Shown one piece after another: positions 50,272 to 59,540 of a stretch of DNA of 64,000 bases (the stretch's first letter is position 1; every line of letters starts with the position of its first letter). The stretch is taken from NCBI RefSeq assembly GCF_947495625.1, contig NZ_CANLZW010000002.1:1-64000 (forward strand), in the 5' to 3' direction. The notes under the pieces are model-generated. The model ran no database searches. It saw only the letters and a list, made by a program, of their open reading frames with translations, and was not told the origin of the DNA. Both the position numbers and the translations under genes were made by a program. The DNA comes from an uncultured Cocleimonas sp. (lineage in GTDB: Bacteria > Pseudomonadota > Gammaproteobacteria > Thiotrichales > Thiotrichaceae).

Positions 50272-50910
50272 TTAACGTTCTATTTTTAATTGCAGCACAC
50301 CTATCCCAATACTGATAAATACACTCCCTAAGACTCGATTAAACCATTTCGTTCTTTCACCTTCAGCAAACCAGCGCTTCGCTTTGGACGCAAGCAAGCC
50401 ATAGGTCATCAATGCGATAAATGACATTGCCATTAGGGTTAAGGTCATTATAAAAAACTGAATCGACAGAGATTCCTGAGTATTCAAAAATTGAGGAAAT
50501 AGCGCGGTAAAAAACAGAATTGCTTTGGGATTGGTCATCGCGATAAAAAAGCCTTCCAAGTAATGACGCTTAGCGGACTTTCTCTTTTCAAAGCTCGATT
50601 GCAGTGTTGCTTCATCAAAGAAATTAGACTTGGTTCGCCATTGCTTGACGCCCAAATAGATTAAATACCCAGCACCAATTACCTTAACGATCAAAAACAA
50701 AGTTGTTGATGTTTTTATGATAGCGCCCAAACCAAATATCGCAGCCAGAGACAATAAAAACAAACCACTGATATTGCCAAGAGAAGACAACAAAACTTTA
50801 GATAAACCAAAGCGAATGCTATTTGAAATCGCTAATAAAATCGCTGGGCCAGGACTAGCCACTGCCGCTATAGCAACGGCAATAAATAATAACCAACTTG
50901 AAATTCCCAT
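50272..50910 (-). CDS. LysE/RhtB family amino-acid exporter
   Basis: This 212-residue inner-membrane protein has about six helices and the family N-terminus 'AVASPGPAILLAISNSIRFG' (about 17-36). 'GAGYLIYLGVKQWRTKS' and 'GFFIAMTNPKAILFF' motifs follow. Such proteins export amino acids, homoserine lactones or similar small molecules. A 9-bp hairpin that ends the neighbouring uspA transcript stands directly before its start codon. Its promoter must therefore overlap that hairpin, or the gene depends on readthrough. Confidence 0.87.
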   Translation of the reverse strand: MGISSWLLFIAVAIAAVASPGPAILLAISNSIRFGLSKVLLSSLGNISGLFLLSLAAIFGLGAIIKTSTTLFLIVKVIGAGYLIYLGVKQWRTKSNFFDEATLQSSFEKRKSAKRHYLEGFFIAMTNPKAILFFTALFPQFLNTQESLSIQFFIMTLTLMAMSFIALMTYGLLASKAKRWFAEGERTKWFNRVLGSVFISIGIGVLQLKIER

Positions 50911-50956
50911 AAAAAAAGCCTCGGTACCTTGCTGTAGCAGGTGTATTCGAGGCTTT
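50911..50956 (-). terminator. Terminator of the TRAP-uspA operon
   Basis: AAAGCCTCG (50915-50923) pairs with CGAGGCTTT (50948-50956). A secondary stem (CCTTGCT/AGCAGG) lies inside the 24-nt loop. On the minus strand it is followed by a T-run at 50911-50917, and it sits 42 nt past the uspA stop. Confidence 0.85.
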
Positions 50957-50997
50957 ATTATAGTTAATGATTTGTAAATTGAATATGAAACAATACG

Positions 50998-51441
50998 CTA
51001 GTCTGAAGCTTCTCTTCTAACGACCATAACAGAACAGTCAGCTCTGTCAGTAACAGCCATGGTTGTCGAACCTAAAAGTCTTTGTTCGTCTCGAGAAATT
51101 TTTCGACGACATCCTAGCATGACTAGGTCTGGAGAGGTTTCTTCGATTACTTTTAAAATAGCATTAACCCGTTTTGTTCCTTTGATCACAGATACTTTCA
51201 CATCTTTGTGAATATACTGCCCTGCCAATTCAATGACTTTTTTTCTGGTTTCTTCTTTGATCTTATCCTGTGCATGTTCAGGAAAAAAGCTGGCTACCAA
51301 AGGCGTTCCATAATCTGGAATCACCGCAACCAATCGTACCTTTGCATCAAATTTCAAAGCCATTTCATTGGCTGTTTCTAATAAAGCCTGAGTAGTCAAA
51401 GGTGTTGCAATATCAATAGGTATTAAAATCTTACTGATCAT
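50998..51441 (-). CDS. Universal stress protein UspA family
   Basis: This 147-residue protein has the ATP-binding-type USP pattern 'VMLGCRRKISRDEQRLLGSTTMAVTDRADCSVMVVR' near the end (first part quoted to residue 125). The G-x2-G-x9-G(S/T) motif is modified, so nucleotide binding is uncertain. It begins 12 bp after the TRAP fusion gene. This fits known TRAP operons where a UspA protein (for example TeaD) regulates transport activity. Confidence 0.85.
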   Translation of the reverse strand: MISKILIPIDIATPLTTQALLETANEMALKFDAKVRLVAVIPDYGTPLVASFFPEHAQDKIKEETRKKVIELAGQYIHKDVKVSVIKGTKRVNAILKVIEETSPDLVMLGCRRKISRDEQRLLGSTTMAVTDRADCSVMVVRREASD

Positions 51442-51453
51442 GGTTAATCTCTT

Positions 51454-54060
51454 TTATGTTTGTTTAATTACTAATGGGCCATACTTACGAATACGTGCTT
51501 TTTGTGAAAACCAAACCAAAGCCAGTAAAACAATACCTAATAGATAAAACCACTGCTTAGCTGGTCTTGTTTTGTTTTTCACCTGAACGCTAGCGATTTC
51601 CCAATCAAAATCTATTTTCTGTTTTTCAGCCGCACCACCAAATGTCAGATTATCGACAATCAATTTGCCGTCCTCTTCTTTTAGCTCAAGGCCCGAACCA
51701 TCTTTAAGACGATCAATACCTTTTCCTGGTGCACCTACCGGCAACATTACAACCTTATCAATCGCTTTACCTTCTAAGGTTTCACCTTTTACTTGTACTC
51801 TTATTTGAGCATTTTCTGGCAAGGCTTCAACTACTTGATAAATCTTACTTGCTTCCATTGTTTCCAGTTCTGGCGAGATCATATCCATAAAGTATCCTGG
51901 TCTGAATAAAATAAAGGTTGTGAGTAACAAAAGTAACGTTTCCCATATTTTATTTTTAGTTAAGAACCAACCTTGCGTTGCAGCTGCAAATAACAGCATC
52001 GCCACCGTCGTGGATGCAATCACCAGTATCAAGTGCACGGGACCACGAATACCAATTAGTAGTATTTCGGTATTAAAGATGAACATGAAAGGCAATATGC
52101 CTGTACGAATATCATACAGAAACCCTTGAATACCCGTTTTGATAGGATCTGCTCCGGAAATGGCGGCGGCGGCATAAGCCGCCAGCCCCACCGGCGGGGT
52201 ATCATCCGCCAGAATTCCAAAATAGAAGACGAATAAATGTACCGCAATCAATGGCACTATCAAACCTGACTGAGCGCCTAAGGTTACAATAACAGGAGCC
52301 ATCAAGGTGGAAACGACAATGTAGTTTGCTGTTGTTGGTAAGCCCATGCCTAATAACAAACTAATACCTGCCGTGAGTATTAGCATCATCATCAAATTTC
52401 CACCAGAAATAAACTCAACCACTTCGGCAAGTTTCAAACCTACACCTGTTAGTGTCACCGCACCGATAATCAAACCTGCTGCAGCTGTCGCAATACCAAT
52501 ACCAATCATATTACGTGATCCAGCTACCATGCCTTGTTTAAAGTCATCCCAACCTTCGTGCAAGTATTTCCCTGCTGCGTTTTCACCACGCATCACACCT
52601 TTAATAAATTTGTGGGTCAACAATACAAACACCATCGCCACGGTTGCCCAGAAAGCAGACAGTGCTGGAGATAGTCTTTCTACCATCAAGAACCAAATTA
52701 AAACTAGTACTGGCAATAGAAAATATAATCCAGATTTAACCACAGGCCCTACTTCTGGTAACTCAGTGAGTTCATCACTACGACCTAAATCCGGGTATTT
52801 GACGGCAACCTTTAACAAAAATAAATACGTGACAACAAATATGACTGCTGCTATCCAAGGTGTTGCATCGCCTGCTACTCCTTTTAACCAACCAAAACCA
52901 AAATGCATCGCCATTGATAGGATTAACATAGAAACGACCACTGTACCGAAGGTCATTAATGCTCTTAGTAGATTAAATGCGCGACGGGCTTTCATTCCCT
53001 CTAAACCAGCTTTACAAGATTCCAGATAAACGATGTAAACCAAGGCTATGTATGAAATCAATGCAGGTAAAATCGCGTGTTTTACGACTTCTAAATAGGA
53101 AATGCCTACATACTCGATCATTAAGAAAGCGGCAGCTCCCATCACTGGTGGTGTTAACTGACCATTCGTTGATGAGGCGACTTCAACCGCGCCGGCTTTT
53201 TCTGCTGAAAAACCCACACGTTTCATTAATGGGATGGTAAATGTACCTGTGGTAACCACATTGGATATTGAAGAACCTGATATCAAACCCGTTAGCGCTG
53301 AAGAAACAACTGCGGCTATACCCGGACCACCTTTAAAGCGGCCCAATAAACTAAAAGCAACCCAGATAAAGTAATTACCTGCACCCGCTTTTTCTAGCAG
53401 AGAACCAAATAAAACGAACAAGAAGATCATGCCCGTCGATACACCTAAAGCAACACCAAATACACCTTCCTGGGTCAACCATAAATGACTCATGGCACGG
53501 CTTAATGATGCACCTTTCCATGAAATAACATCAGGCGCCAAATGACCAAAGAAGATATAAGCGAGGAATATCATCGCAATGATCATCAACGGTGGACCTA
53601 AGGCACGACGAGCGCCCTCTAGAACCAATACGATACCAATAGCCGAAACGATAATATCGGTAGTAGTTGGCAAACCTGGACGATCAGCAAGTTCGCGCTG
53701 ATATACCCATAAATATAAAATAACGATAATTCCCACAATTGCCATTATCCAGTCTTGTATGGGAATACGATCACGTGGTGAGGATTTAAGGGCGGGATAA
53801 GCAAGAAAACCCAGGAATATGGCGAAAGCTAAATGGATACTACGCGTTCCTGTATTGTTCAGTACGGGAATAATATCCGGAAACATATAGGGAAAAGGTG
53901 AAGCTATCCATAATTGAAAAATAGCCCAAGCAAAAGCAGTCCAGAACATGAATTTGCCGACAACACCTTCAGGATTTCTTGCTCCCGTATCGGTTTCGGC
54001 AATCATTGCTTCTAATTTTGCTTCGTCTATCTCAAACTCATCGACCTTTGTATCAGCCAT
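51454..54060 (-). CDS. TRAP transporter fused permease (4TM/12TM, TAXI-associated)
   Basis: This 868-residue inner-membrane protein fuses the small (DctQ-like, helices at about 30-175) and large (DctM-like, about 180-700) TRAP subunits. The large part has 'ALTGLISGSSISNVVTTGTFTIPLMKRVGF' (from about 260) and 'GMGLPTTANYIVVSTLMAPV'. A C-terminal DUF3394-like soluble region (about 710-840) precedes a last helix. It uses ion gradients to import organic acids or amino acids delivered by the TAXI-type receptor encoded just upstream. Confidence 0.92.
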   Translation of the reverse strand: MADTKVDEFEIDEAKLEAMIAETDTGARNPEGVVGKFMFWTAFAWAIFQLWIASPFPYMFPDIIPVLNNTGTRSIHLAFAIFLGFLAYPALKSSPRDRIPIQDWIMAIVGIIVILYLWVYQRELADRPGLPTTTDIIVSAIGIVLVLEGARRALGPPLMIIAMIFLAYIFFGHLAPDVISWKGASLSRAMSHLWLTQEGVFGVALGVSTGMIFLFVLFGSLLEKAGAGNYFIWVAFSLLGRFKGGPGIAAVVSSALTGLISGSSISNVVTTGTFTIPLMKRVGFSAEKAGAVEVASSTNGQLTPPVMGAAAFLMIEYVGISYLEVVKHAILPALISYIALVYIVYLESCKAGLEGMKARRAFNLLRALMTFGTVVVSMLILSMAMHFGFGWLKGVAGDATPWIAAVIFVVTYLFLLKVAVKYPDLGRSDELTELPEVGPVVKSGLYFLLPVLVLIWFLMVERLSPALSAFWATVAMVFVLLTHKFIKGVMRGENAAGKYLHEGWDDFKQGMVAGSRNMIGIGIATAAAGLIIGAVTLTGVGLKLAEVVEFISGGNLMMMLILTAGISLLLGMGLPTTANYIVVSTLMAPVIVTLGAQSGLIVPLIAVHLFVFYFGILADDTPPVGLAAYAAAAISGADPIKTGIQGFLYDIRTGILPFMFIFNTEILLIGIRGPVHLILVIASTTVAMLLFAAATQGWFLTKNKIWETLLLLLTTFILFRPGYFMDMISPELETMEASKIYQVVEALPENAQIRVQVKGETLEGKAIDKVVMLPVGAPGKGIDRLKDGSGLELKEEDGKLIVDNLTFGGAAEKQKIDFDWEIASVQVKNKTRPAKQWFYLLGIVLLALVWFSQKARIRKYGPLVIKQT

Positions 54061-54194
54061 AAATACATTTCCTTATTAATTTTATTTCCAGTTTTTTCTT
54101 ATTATTTTCTCTCATTTTATACAATTATTATAATTATTCGATATTGATAAAAAGAGAAAATAAGAAGAAAAGCTAAATGACATTTAACAGATAT

Positions 54195-54226
54195 AAAAAA
54201 AGCGAGGTAAAAACCTCGCTTTTTTT
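54195..54226 (-). terminator. Terminator or attenuator between TAXI receptor and TRAP permease
   Basis: AGCGAGGT (54201-54208) and ACCTCGCT (54213-54220) form a perfect 8-bp stem with an AAAA loop, flanked by A6 and T6. It lies 19 nt past the receptor stop. Readthrough would give less permease than receptor, the usual stoichiometry. Confidence 0.9.
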
Positions 54227-54238
54227 AATCGAAACAAA

Positions 54239-55225
54239 TTATTTAATCAAACCTGCTTCTTTATAGTACTTCATAGCTCCATCATGTAATGGCGCTGAAA
54301 GTGAAGCTGAAACCATCTCAGTTTTCTTTAGGTTTTTAAATGCAGGATGAAGCTTCTTGAAATCATCGAAGTTTTCAAACACTGCTTTAACAACTTCGTA
54401 TATAACAGACTCTGGTACATCGCTAGAACTAACGAAAGTTGCACCAACACCCATAGTTTTTACAGCTTCAGGGTTACTTGTATACATACCCGCTGGTATT
54501 GAAGCATAACGATAGAATGAATTATCTTTAATTAATTTATCAGCAGCTGGACCATGAATATCTGCAATTTTAACTTCACATGTCGAAGTTGCTTCTTTTA
54601 CCATTCCTGCTGGATGACCAACTAAGATGAAGAAAGCATCAATCTTGTTATCACATAACGCTGCAGGTGCTTCTGATGATTTAAGTTCAGAAGCTAATTT
54701 AAGATCGCTGCGCTTCATGCCGAAAGCTTCTTCTAGAACGCTGTATGTAGCTACAGTACCTGAACCAGGCTCACCTACATTAACGCGCTTGCCTTTAAGA
54801 TCAGAGAAGTTTTTGATCCCAGAATCAGCTCTTACAATCAAAGTGCCTGGCTCTGCATGAACTGAGAAAACTGCTCGTAATTTTTTGAATGGGCCTACAT
54901 CTTTAAACTTAGACGTGCCGTTATATGCATGATACTGCCAGTCAGACTGAGCAACACCCATCTCTAACTCACCCTCACGGATAGCATTGATATTAAATAC
55001 AGAACCACCCGTTGACTCAACCGAACAACGAATACCTGTCTTCTTACGATTTTTATTAACCAACCGACAAATTGCGCCACCTGTTGGGTAGTAAACACCT
55101 GTAACACCACCTGTACCGATGGATACAAACTGTGTCTCAGGAGTTGCAGCCATAGTTGACGATGATAAAGTTGTTCCAAGTAATAAACCTGCTGTGGCAA
55201 GAGCGATAGTTAATTTTTTTCTCAT
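54239..55225 (-). CDS. TAXI family TRAP solute receptor
   Basis: This 328-residue periplasmic protein has a Sec signal (to about residue 26, ending TMAATPE). The TAXI hallmarks follow: 'VSIGTGGVTGVYYPTGGAICRLVN', 'RCSVESTGGSVFNINAIREGELEMG' and 'VGEPGSGTVATYSVLEEAFG' (read from about 33, 57 and 150). These bind glutamate- or dicarboxylate-like ligands in some relatives; the ligand here is unknown. It is the promoter-proximal gene of the TRAP-uspA operon. Confidence 0.9.
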   Translation of the reverse strand: MRKKLTIALATAGLLLGTTLSSSTMAATPETQFVSIGTGGVTGVYYPTGGAICRLVNKNRKKTGIRCSVESTGGSVFNINAIREGELEMGVAQSDWQYHAYNGTSKFKDVGPFKKLRAVFSVHAEPGTLIVRADSGIKNFSDLKGKRVNVGEPGSGTVATYSVLEEAFGMKRSDLKLASELKSSEAPAALCDNKIDAFFILVGHPAGMVKEATSTCEVKIADIHGPAADKLIKDNSFYRYASIPAGMYTSNPEAVKTMGVGATFVSSSDVPESVIYEVVKAVFENFDDFKKLHPAFKNLKKTEMVSASLSAPLHDGAMKYYKEAGLIK

Positions 55226-55582
55226 AATGATGGATTCTCCAAGTGTATTAAAAATATTATAAATAGCTTAGTTTTAAAAAACCAAGCTAGGTCAGTAAAT
55301 TGTGATTTTCATTCCTTTACCATTTATAGAAGAACAATCTCATTTCTGCAAGGTTAAATAGTAATAATTTGAAATTAGCTGAAGAAACACTCAAAAATTA
55401 GTGCTGAAATCAATTTCTCTTTGATAAATAGATATTTAGCATCTAACAAAATAATTGATACACCCCCCTACTTTTAAGCACTTTTTTGTATTTTAAAAGA
55501 GATATACGGGAGATTTGAATGACGTAGTTAAACGAATGATATACTGGCTTGAATAAACCAGCTTTACAAATGACGAAAATAA
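55226..55582. other. 357-bp gap: TAXI promoter side and element copy 12
   Basis: This interval holds the promoter of the TAXI receptor gene (right of 55226, minus strand) and element copy 12. Beyond these it is A+T-rich with no open frame, hairpin or RNA gene recognised. Confidence 0.4.
55459..55487 (+). repeat. Dispersed C6/T6 element, copy 12
   Basis: TACACCCCCCTACTT, then TTAAGCAC and T6. It lies between the hydrolase stop and the TAXI gene start, antisense to both. Confidence 0.92.
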
Positions 55583-56206
55583 TTACTTAAAATCAGCGTG
55601 CTTTAAAAAGTGACTAGTGAGCTCAGCCACTTCTTTAGAAAATAAAAGTGCCGTATGAGATTTATCCACCAGTATATGAGCTTTCTGTTTTGGATGATGA
55701 GTTTCTTCCACAAGAACGGTGCCATCACTCTCCCCTGGCAAACCTCCAGTCAAAAACCCTAAACCCTGATTTTTGGTACCTGCGATCATTCCCCAATCTC
55801 TGTCGGTATTCCATTCAGGCACATCAACACCTGATAATGCACTCGGCATACTCTTCGCCAATAAAGGTGAAATAACAGGCCAATCCTGCACTTTTTGCGC
55901 AACCCAGCTGCCATTTACAGGGGAACCTAGCATAACGACTTTGCCTTCTGGCAAATCATCGGTTTGATCAAATAGATGCATCAGTACAACGCCACCCAAA
56001 CTATGACCTACCAAATGTAGATCAGGCAGATTCATCTTCTTAATTTTGTCATGGATGACTTTGGCATTCTGCTGAGGTGTTTTAAGCACAGATTGGTAAT
56101 AAACATAGTGAACATTAAAACCATGCTTCTCAAGCTGAGTACCCAGATAACGCATCTCCAGAGGATTCATCAAGATGCCATGAATGAGGAGAACGTTTGG
56201 TTTCAA
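55583..56206 (-). CDS. Alpha/beta hydrolase (lipase-like)
   Basis: This 207-residue protein has the oxyanion 'LLIHGILMNPLEMRYLG' motif at the very start, nucleophile elbow GHSLGG (Ser near 68) and an acidic residue in 'GESDGTVLVEETHHP'. The final His is in 'DKSHTALLFSKE'. The start is TTG at 56206: AAAGGG is well spaced, and no upstream ATG or GTG exists after a TAA. It is a short triacylglycerol-lipase-like or PGAP1-like esterase, cytoplasmic by lack of signal. Confidence 0.78.
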   Translation of the reverse strand: MKPNVLLIHGILMNPLEMRYLGTQLEKHGFNVHYVYYQSVLKTPQQNAKVIHDKIKKMNLPDLHLVGHSLGGVVLMHLFDQTDDLPEGKVVMLGSPVNGSWVAQKVQDWPVISPLLAKSMPSALSGVDVPEWNTDRDWGMIAGTKNQGLGFLTGGLPGESDGTVLVEETHHPKQKAHILVDKSHTALLFSKEVAELTSHFLKHADFK

Positions 56207-56298
56207 TTTAACCCTTTAGCGCCTTGAGTCGTTGATTAAGTATTTTTAGCAATACGATAGATATTACTCAAACACTTTAATAATAATTTAATAATGAT

Positions 56299-57309
56299 TT
56301 ATTCGTCTTCCACTTCGTAAGGAAGATCTAGAAAATGTACTGTAGCTTCTTGATTATCAACAGAAACTGTTAATGGCTTGGTTGTTTCAGCGATTTTCAG
56401 AATAACTAACGCTTCTGCCTTGCCTTCAGGATTTACTACTGATGACAATACTTTACCTGCTTCTGTGTCATTTTCACTTTTAATAGGAGAACCTACTTCT
56501 AATGCTGAAGACACTTCGGCTTCGATATGAAACATGCGACGCTTGGTTTTTCCTAGATAGTTCAAACGGGCAACCACTTCCTGACCCGGGTAACAACCTT
56601 TCTTAAAATCTACTCCACCAATATGGATGTAATTAACCATTTGAGGAATCCAGGCTTCGCTGCTCTCCGTTGAAATCATCGGGATGCCCGCTTGAATATT
56701 GAGATAATCCCAATGTGAGCTCGTTGCAATCACAGCATCGCCACTGAGTTTTTGCCAAAGACTTTTACAATCGTCAACTTCTCCGAATATATCGAAACGA
56801 GGATTAGAGCCAGCGATTGACAAGACACTTAAAGAACCAGACTGAACTGCTTCAGTAGATGCTTTTGGAACATTATCTAAAATTTCATTTAACTCTGCAT
56901 CAGCGCCCTGACCTGAATAACTGAAATGCACTAAAGAATCTGAAACATCGTCAATAGTCACTTTTGACATCATCACATACATACGTAATTTTTTTGTTAC
57001 ATGCTCAACCAGATCAGCAGATAAATCCAATAGGAAACTATCCCCTCGCTTGAACACACGGAAATTAGCAATAATGCGGCCTTTAGGCGAACACCAGGCA
57101 CTTTCTTGGTGAGTCGTATCATTCACATTACGAATATCATTGGTTAACTGGTTCTGCAGAAAAGATTCAGCATCCTCACCTGTAACTTCTAGTAGACCTC
57201 TTTCTGAAAGATCAGCTAAAACTTTGGTATCAGAAGAATAACTCGAGTTAGCACTAGCAGGTGATAAGGCATCCTGCTCAGTTAAAAATATTTTCCAATT
57301 TGGGTTCAT
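56299..57309 (-). CDS. ygfZ: Folate-binding Fe-S cluster assembly factor YgfZ
   Basis: This 336-residue GcvT-fold protein carries the YgfZ signature KGCYPGQE (about 236-243), with the functional Cys. It binds tetrahydrofolate and supports Fe-S enzymes such as MiaB. The 'LSERGLLEVTGEDAESFLQNQLTNDI' opening (from about 33) is typical. It is the second GcvT-fold protein in the window and is unrelated in role to DmdA. The next gene upstream ends 108 bp away with its own terminator, so ygfZ has a separate promoter. Confidence 0.9.
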   Translation of the reverse strand: MNPNWKIFLTEQDALSPASANSSYSSDTKVLADLSERGLLEVTGEDAESFLQNQLTNDIRNVNDTTHQESAWCSPKGRIIANFRVFKRGDSFLLDLSADLVEHVTKKLRMYVMMSKVTIDDVSDSLVHFSYSGQGADAELNEILDNVPKASTEAVQSGSLSVLSIAGSNPRFDIFGEVDDCKSLWQKLSGDAVIATSSHWDYLNIQAGIPMISTESSEAWIPQMVNYIHIGGVDFKKGCYPGQEVVARLNYLGKTKRRMFHIEAEVSSALEVGSPIKSENDTEAGKVLSSVVNPEGKAEALVILKIAETTKPLTVSVDNQEATVHFLDLPYEVEDE

Positions 57310-57350
57310 ATCTAGAAAAACCTATATTTGTATCGTGAATGTAAAATAAA

Positions 57351-57384
57351 AAGCCCAGAGTTTGAAAAATCACACTCTGGGCTT
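57351..57384 (-). terminator. Terminator after the peptidyl-prolyl isomerase gene
   Basis: AAGCCCAGAGT (57351-57361) and ACTCTGGGCTT (57374-57384) form an 11-bp stem. On the minus strand it is followed by TTTTATTTTA. It lies 33 nt past the isomerase stop. Confidence 0.92.
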
Positions 57385-57417
57385 TAGTTGTTGCATCAGT
57401 ATTAAAAAGACCAGAAT

Positions 57418-58299
57418 TTAGTCTTTTTTCTCTTCCGCTTTTTCTTCTGTCTTTGCTTCTGCTTTCTTTTCTTCAGGAAGTGTTAGCTTTATATCAGCAC
57501 CTTTTTTCAAGTCTTCCATAAATGCCAACATTTTCTGTTGTGAAATAACACGTGTTAGCTGAGGTTTTAATGACTCTAGCGTTGGTAGCTTTGCATCACG
57601 ACTGTCTTCAAGTTTAATAACATGATATCCGAACTGAGTTTTAACTGGCTCTTTTGATACATCGCCTTTCGACATTGCTTTTACTGCATTAGCAAAAGCA
57701 GGAACCATTGTCTGTGCCTTAAACCAACCTAAAGAACCACCGTTTGATCCTGAAGGACCTGTAGATTTTTCTTTAGCTACTTTGGCAAAGTCAGCACCAT
57801 CAGCCACTTCTTTAATAACAGCTTTTGCTTCATCTTCAGTTTTAACCAGAATATGACGCGCATTGAATTCTTTACTTGCTAATTTAGTGACACGCTCATC
57901 GTATGCTGCTTTGATTGCATCGTCTTTGATGTCAAAAGAATCTACTTTTTCTTTAGTCCAGGTCTTTAACAAGATGTTGCGAGTGTAATCACTAATCGCT
58001 TTCTTAGTCTCAGGACGCTCTAGGATGTCTGTTTTCTTAGCTTCTTGAAGCGCGATCTCTGTAGCGACTAAATCATTAACGGCTGCGTCTTGGTCACCTT
58101 TACCAGATTTCTTTAGAATAGCCATATAACCATCAAGTGTGCTCTTCATGATTTTATCGCCATTTACTGTTGCAATTACAACATCAGCTTCTGGTTTAGT
58201 TTCTGCTTTTTCTTCAGCCTGCAGAGAAAACATACCTACCATTGAGATAGAGAGTCCAAGGATTGATGTTGCTAATAAAGATTTTTTCAAAGTGTACAT
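57418..58299 (-). CDS. Periplasmic parvulin-type peptidyl-prolyl isomerase
   Basis: This 293-residue protein has a Sec signal peptide (to about Ala28). The SurA/PrsA-like N-domain covers about 40-135 ('DVVIATVNGDKIMKSTLDGYM'). The parvulin domain covers about 145-240 ('FNARHILVKTEDEAKAVI', 'GGSLGWFKAQTMVPAFANAV', 'VKTQFGYHVIKLED'). It assists folding of exported proteins. The C-terminal tail is Lys/Glu-rich and low complexity. It resembles PpiD/PrsA-type foldases more than SurA because only one parvulin domain is present. It lies downstream of yciB and yciI. Confidence 0.9.
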   Translation of the reverse strand: MYTLKKSLLATSILGLSISMVGMFSLQAEEKAETKPEADVVIATVNGDKIMKSTLDGYMAILKKSGKGDQDAAVNDLVATEIALQEAKKTDILERPETKKAISDYTRNILLKTWTKEKVDSFDIKDDAIKAAYDERVTKLASKEFNARHILVKTEDEAKAVIKEVADGADFAKVAKEKSTGPSGSNGGSLGWFKAQTMVPAFANAVKAMSKGDVSKEPVKTQFGYHVIKLEDSRDAKLPTLESLKPQLTRVISQQKMLAFMEDLKKGADIKLTLPEEKKAEAKTEEKAEEKKD

Positions 58300-58365
58300 T
58301 TTATGTATTTTTCCTTTCTGTAAAATTATTCTAATTTATTTAATTTGCCCAGTATCCAGGTCGTT

Positions 58366-58665
58366 CTATGGTAAGACCTTCTTAAAAGGCTTCACCGTAA
58401 CTTTTTGATAAACCCCAGCCCCAATATATGGATCTGCATCAGCCCACGCTTGAGCTAATTCTAATGAGTCGAATTCTGCAACAATGAGACTCCCAGTGAA
58501 ACCATTAGTTCCGGGATCATCACTATCTATCGCAGGGTGCGGCCCTGCTAAAACCAATTTACCTTCATCTTTTAAAGCATTTAAACGAGCAATATGCTCA
58601 GCTCTAACTGATAAACGCTTTTCCAAGCTATTTTCTACATCTTCCGAAATTACAGCATATAACAT
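58366..58665 (-). CDS. yciI: YciI family protein
   Basis: This 99-residue protein has the dimeric ferredoxin-like fold with '[24 protein letters not shown]', '[23 protein letters not shown]' and '[17 protein letters not shown]'. The His of AEHIARL and Asp of DADPY are the conserved putative active-site residues of the YCII family. Function is unproven in this group. It follows yciB with an 84-bp gap, as in E. coli, where the two genes are near neighbours. Confidence 0.9.
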   Translation of the reverse strand: MLYAVISEDVENSLEKRLSVRAEHIARLNALKDEGKLVLAGPHPAIDSDDPGTNGFTGSLIVAEFDSLELAQAWADADPYIGAGVYQKVTVKPFKKVLP

Positions 58666-58749
58666 CTGCCTCTCTCCTTCATTTAATTTGCATTACTATT
58701 TAATTAATTATTGGTAATGATTTTTGTTATTTATGGATTCGATAATACC

Positions 58750-59463
58750 TTAGTCGGTTTTTTGTATTTTATCTGACAAAACATCATTTGCTAGAGCATC
58801 ATTTGCTTGAGCATCATCTTCTATGGCTTCTTCCTTGGTATCATCATTGGGGACATCATCGGGCGTGGCATGTTTAGCCAAATAAACACCTTGAGCAATC
58901 ATAAATACAAACGTCATACCCAAAACGCCAAACATTTTGAAATCAACCCATGTGTCTTCACTATAATTGTAAGCCACATAGATATTAACAAAGCCCACCA
59001 AAGCGAAGAACACCCCCCAACTCAAGTTGACTCGTTTCCATATTAGTTTCGGAACATCGATCGCTTGCGCCATCATCCGTTCAATTAATGACTTACTGCC
59101 AACAAATTGACTTCCAATTATGACTAAAGCAAACACCCAGTTGAAAATACTCACTTTCCATTTTATAAACAATGGGTCCTTAAATGCCAGAGTCAAGGTT
59201 CCAAAAGCGATCAAAATAGCTAATGAAATCAAATGCATTTTCTCTAATTTTTTGAATACTAGTCTGTGAACAATATTTTGGACAATAGTCGAAAGAATAA
59301 TTAACACTGTCGCAAAATAAATCGCATCTTTAGGTTCATCAGGACTAATTGAGACAAAAGGAAGTTGGTTAGCCATTTCAATCCATTGTGGTGGTAAATC
59401 ACCAAAAAATTTATATCCAATAAAAAACAAAACTACTGGAAAAAAATCGATCAAAAACTTCAT
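58750..59463 (-). CDS. yciB: Inner-membrane intracellular septation protein YciB
   Basis: This protein of about 237 residues has roughly five helices and the YciB hallmarks 'MKFLIDFFPVVLFFIGYK' (start), 'HRLVFKKLEKMHLISLAIL', 'KWKVSIFNWVFALVIIGSQ' and 'LSWGVFFALVGFVNIYVA'. It links cell-envelope synthesis and division. The frame is open to an ATG at 59508, but the family start is the ATG at 59463. The cytoplasmic tail beyond about 200 is acidic with an alternating Asn-Asp-Ala pattern (ANDALANDVL) not seen in E. coli. Confidence 0.9.
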   Translation of the reverse strand: MKFLIDFFPVVLFFIGYKFFGDLPPQWIEMANQLPFVSISPDEPKDAIYFATVLIILSTIVQNIVHRLVFKKLEKMHLISLAILIAFGTLTLAFKDPLFIKWKVSIFNWVFALVIIGSQFVGSKSLIERMMAQAIDVPKLIWKRVNLSWGVFFALVGFVNIYVAYNYSEDTWVDFKMFGVLGMTFVFMIAQGVYLAKHATPDDVPNDDTKEEAIEDDAQANDALANDVLSDKIQKTD

Positions 59464-59540
59464 TGTTATTATGTATCCAAAGGCTACTACTGATGTAGAA
59501 TAGCGCATTTTAACCTGTTAGCGGTTTGCTTAGAAGTTAT

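Noticed and set aside
52346..53029. Long plus-strand open frame of 227 codons inside the TRAP permease gene
   Set aside because: It is the antisense shadow of a membrane protein gene and resembles no protein.
59011..59023. CACCCCCCAACTC in yciB as an element copy
   Set aside because: The core differs at two positions and has no T-tracts; it encodes the conserved SWGVFF stretch of the protein.
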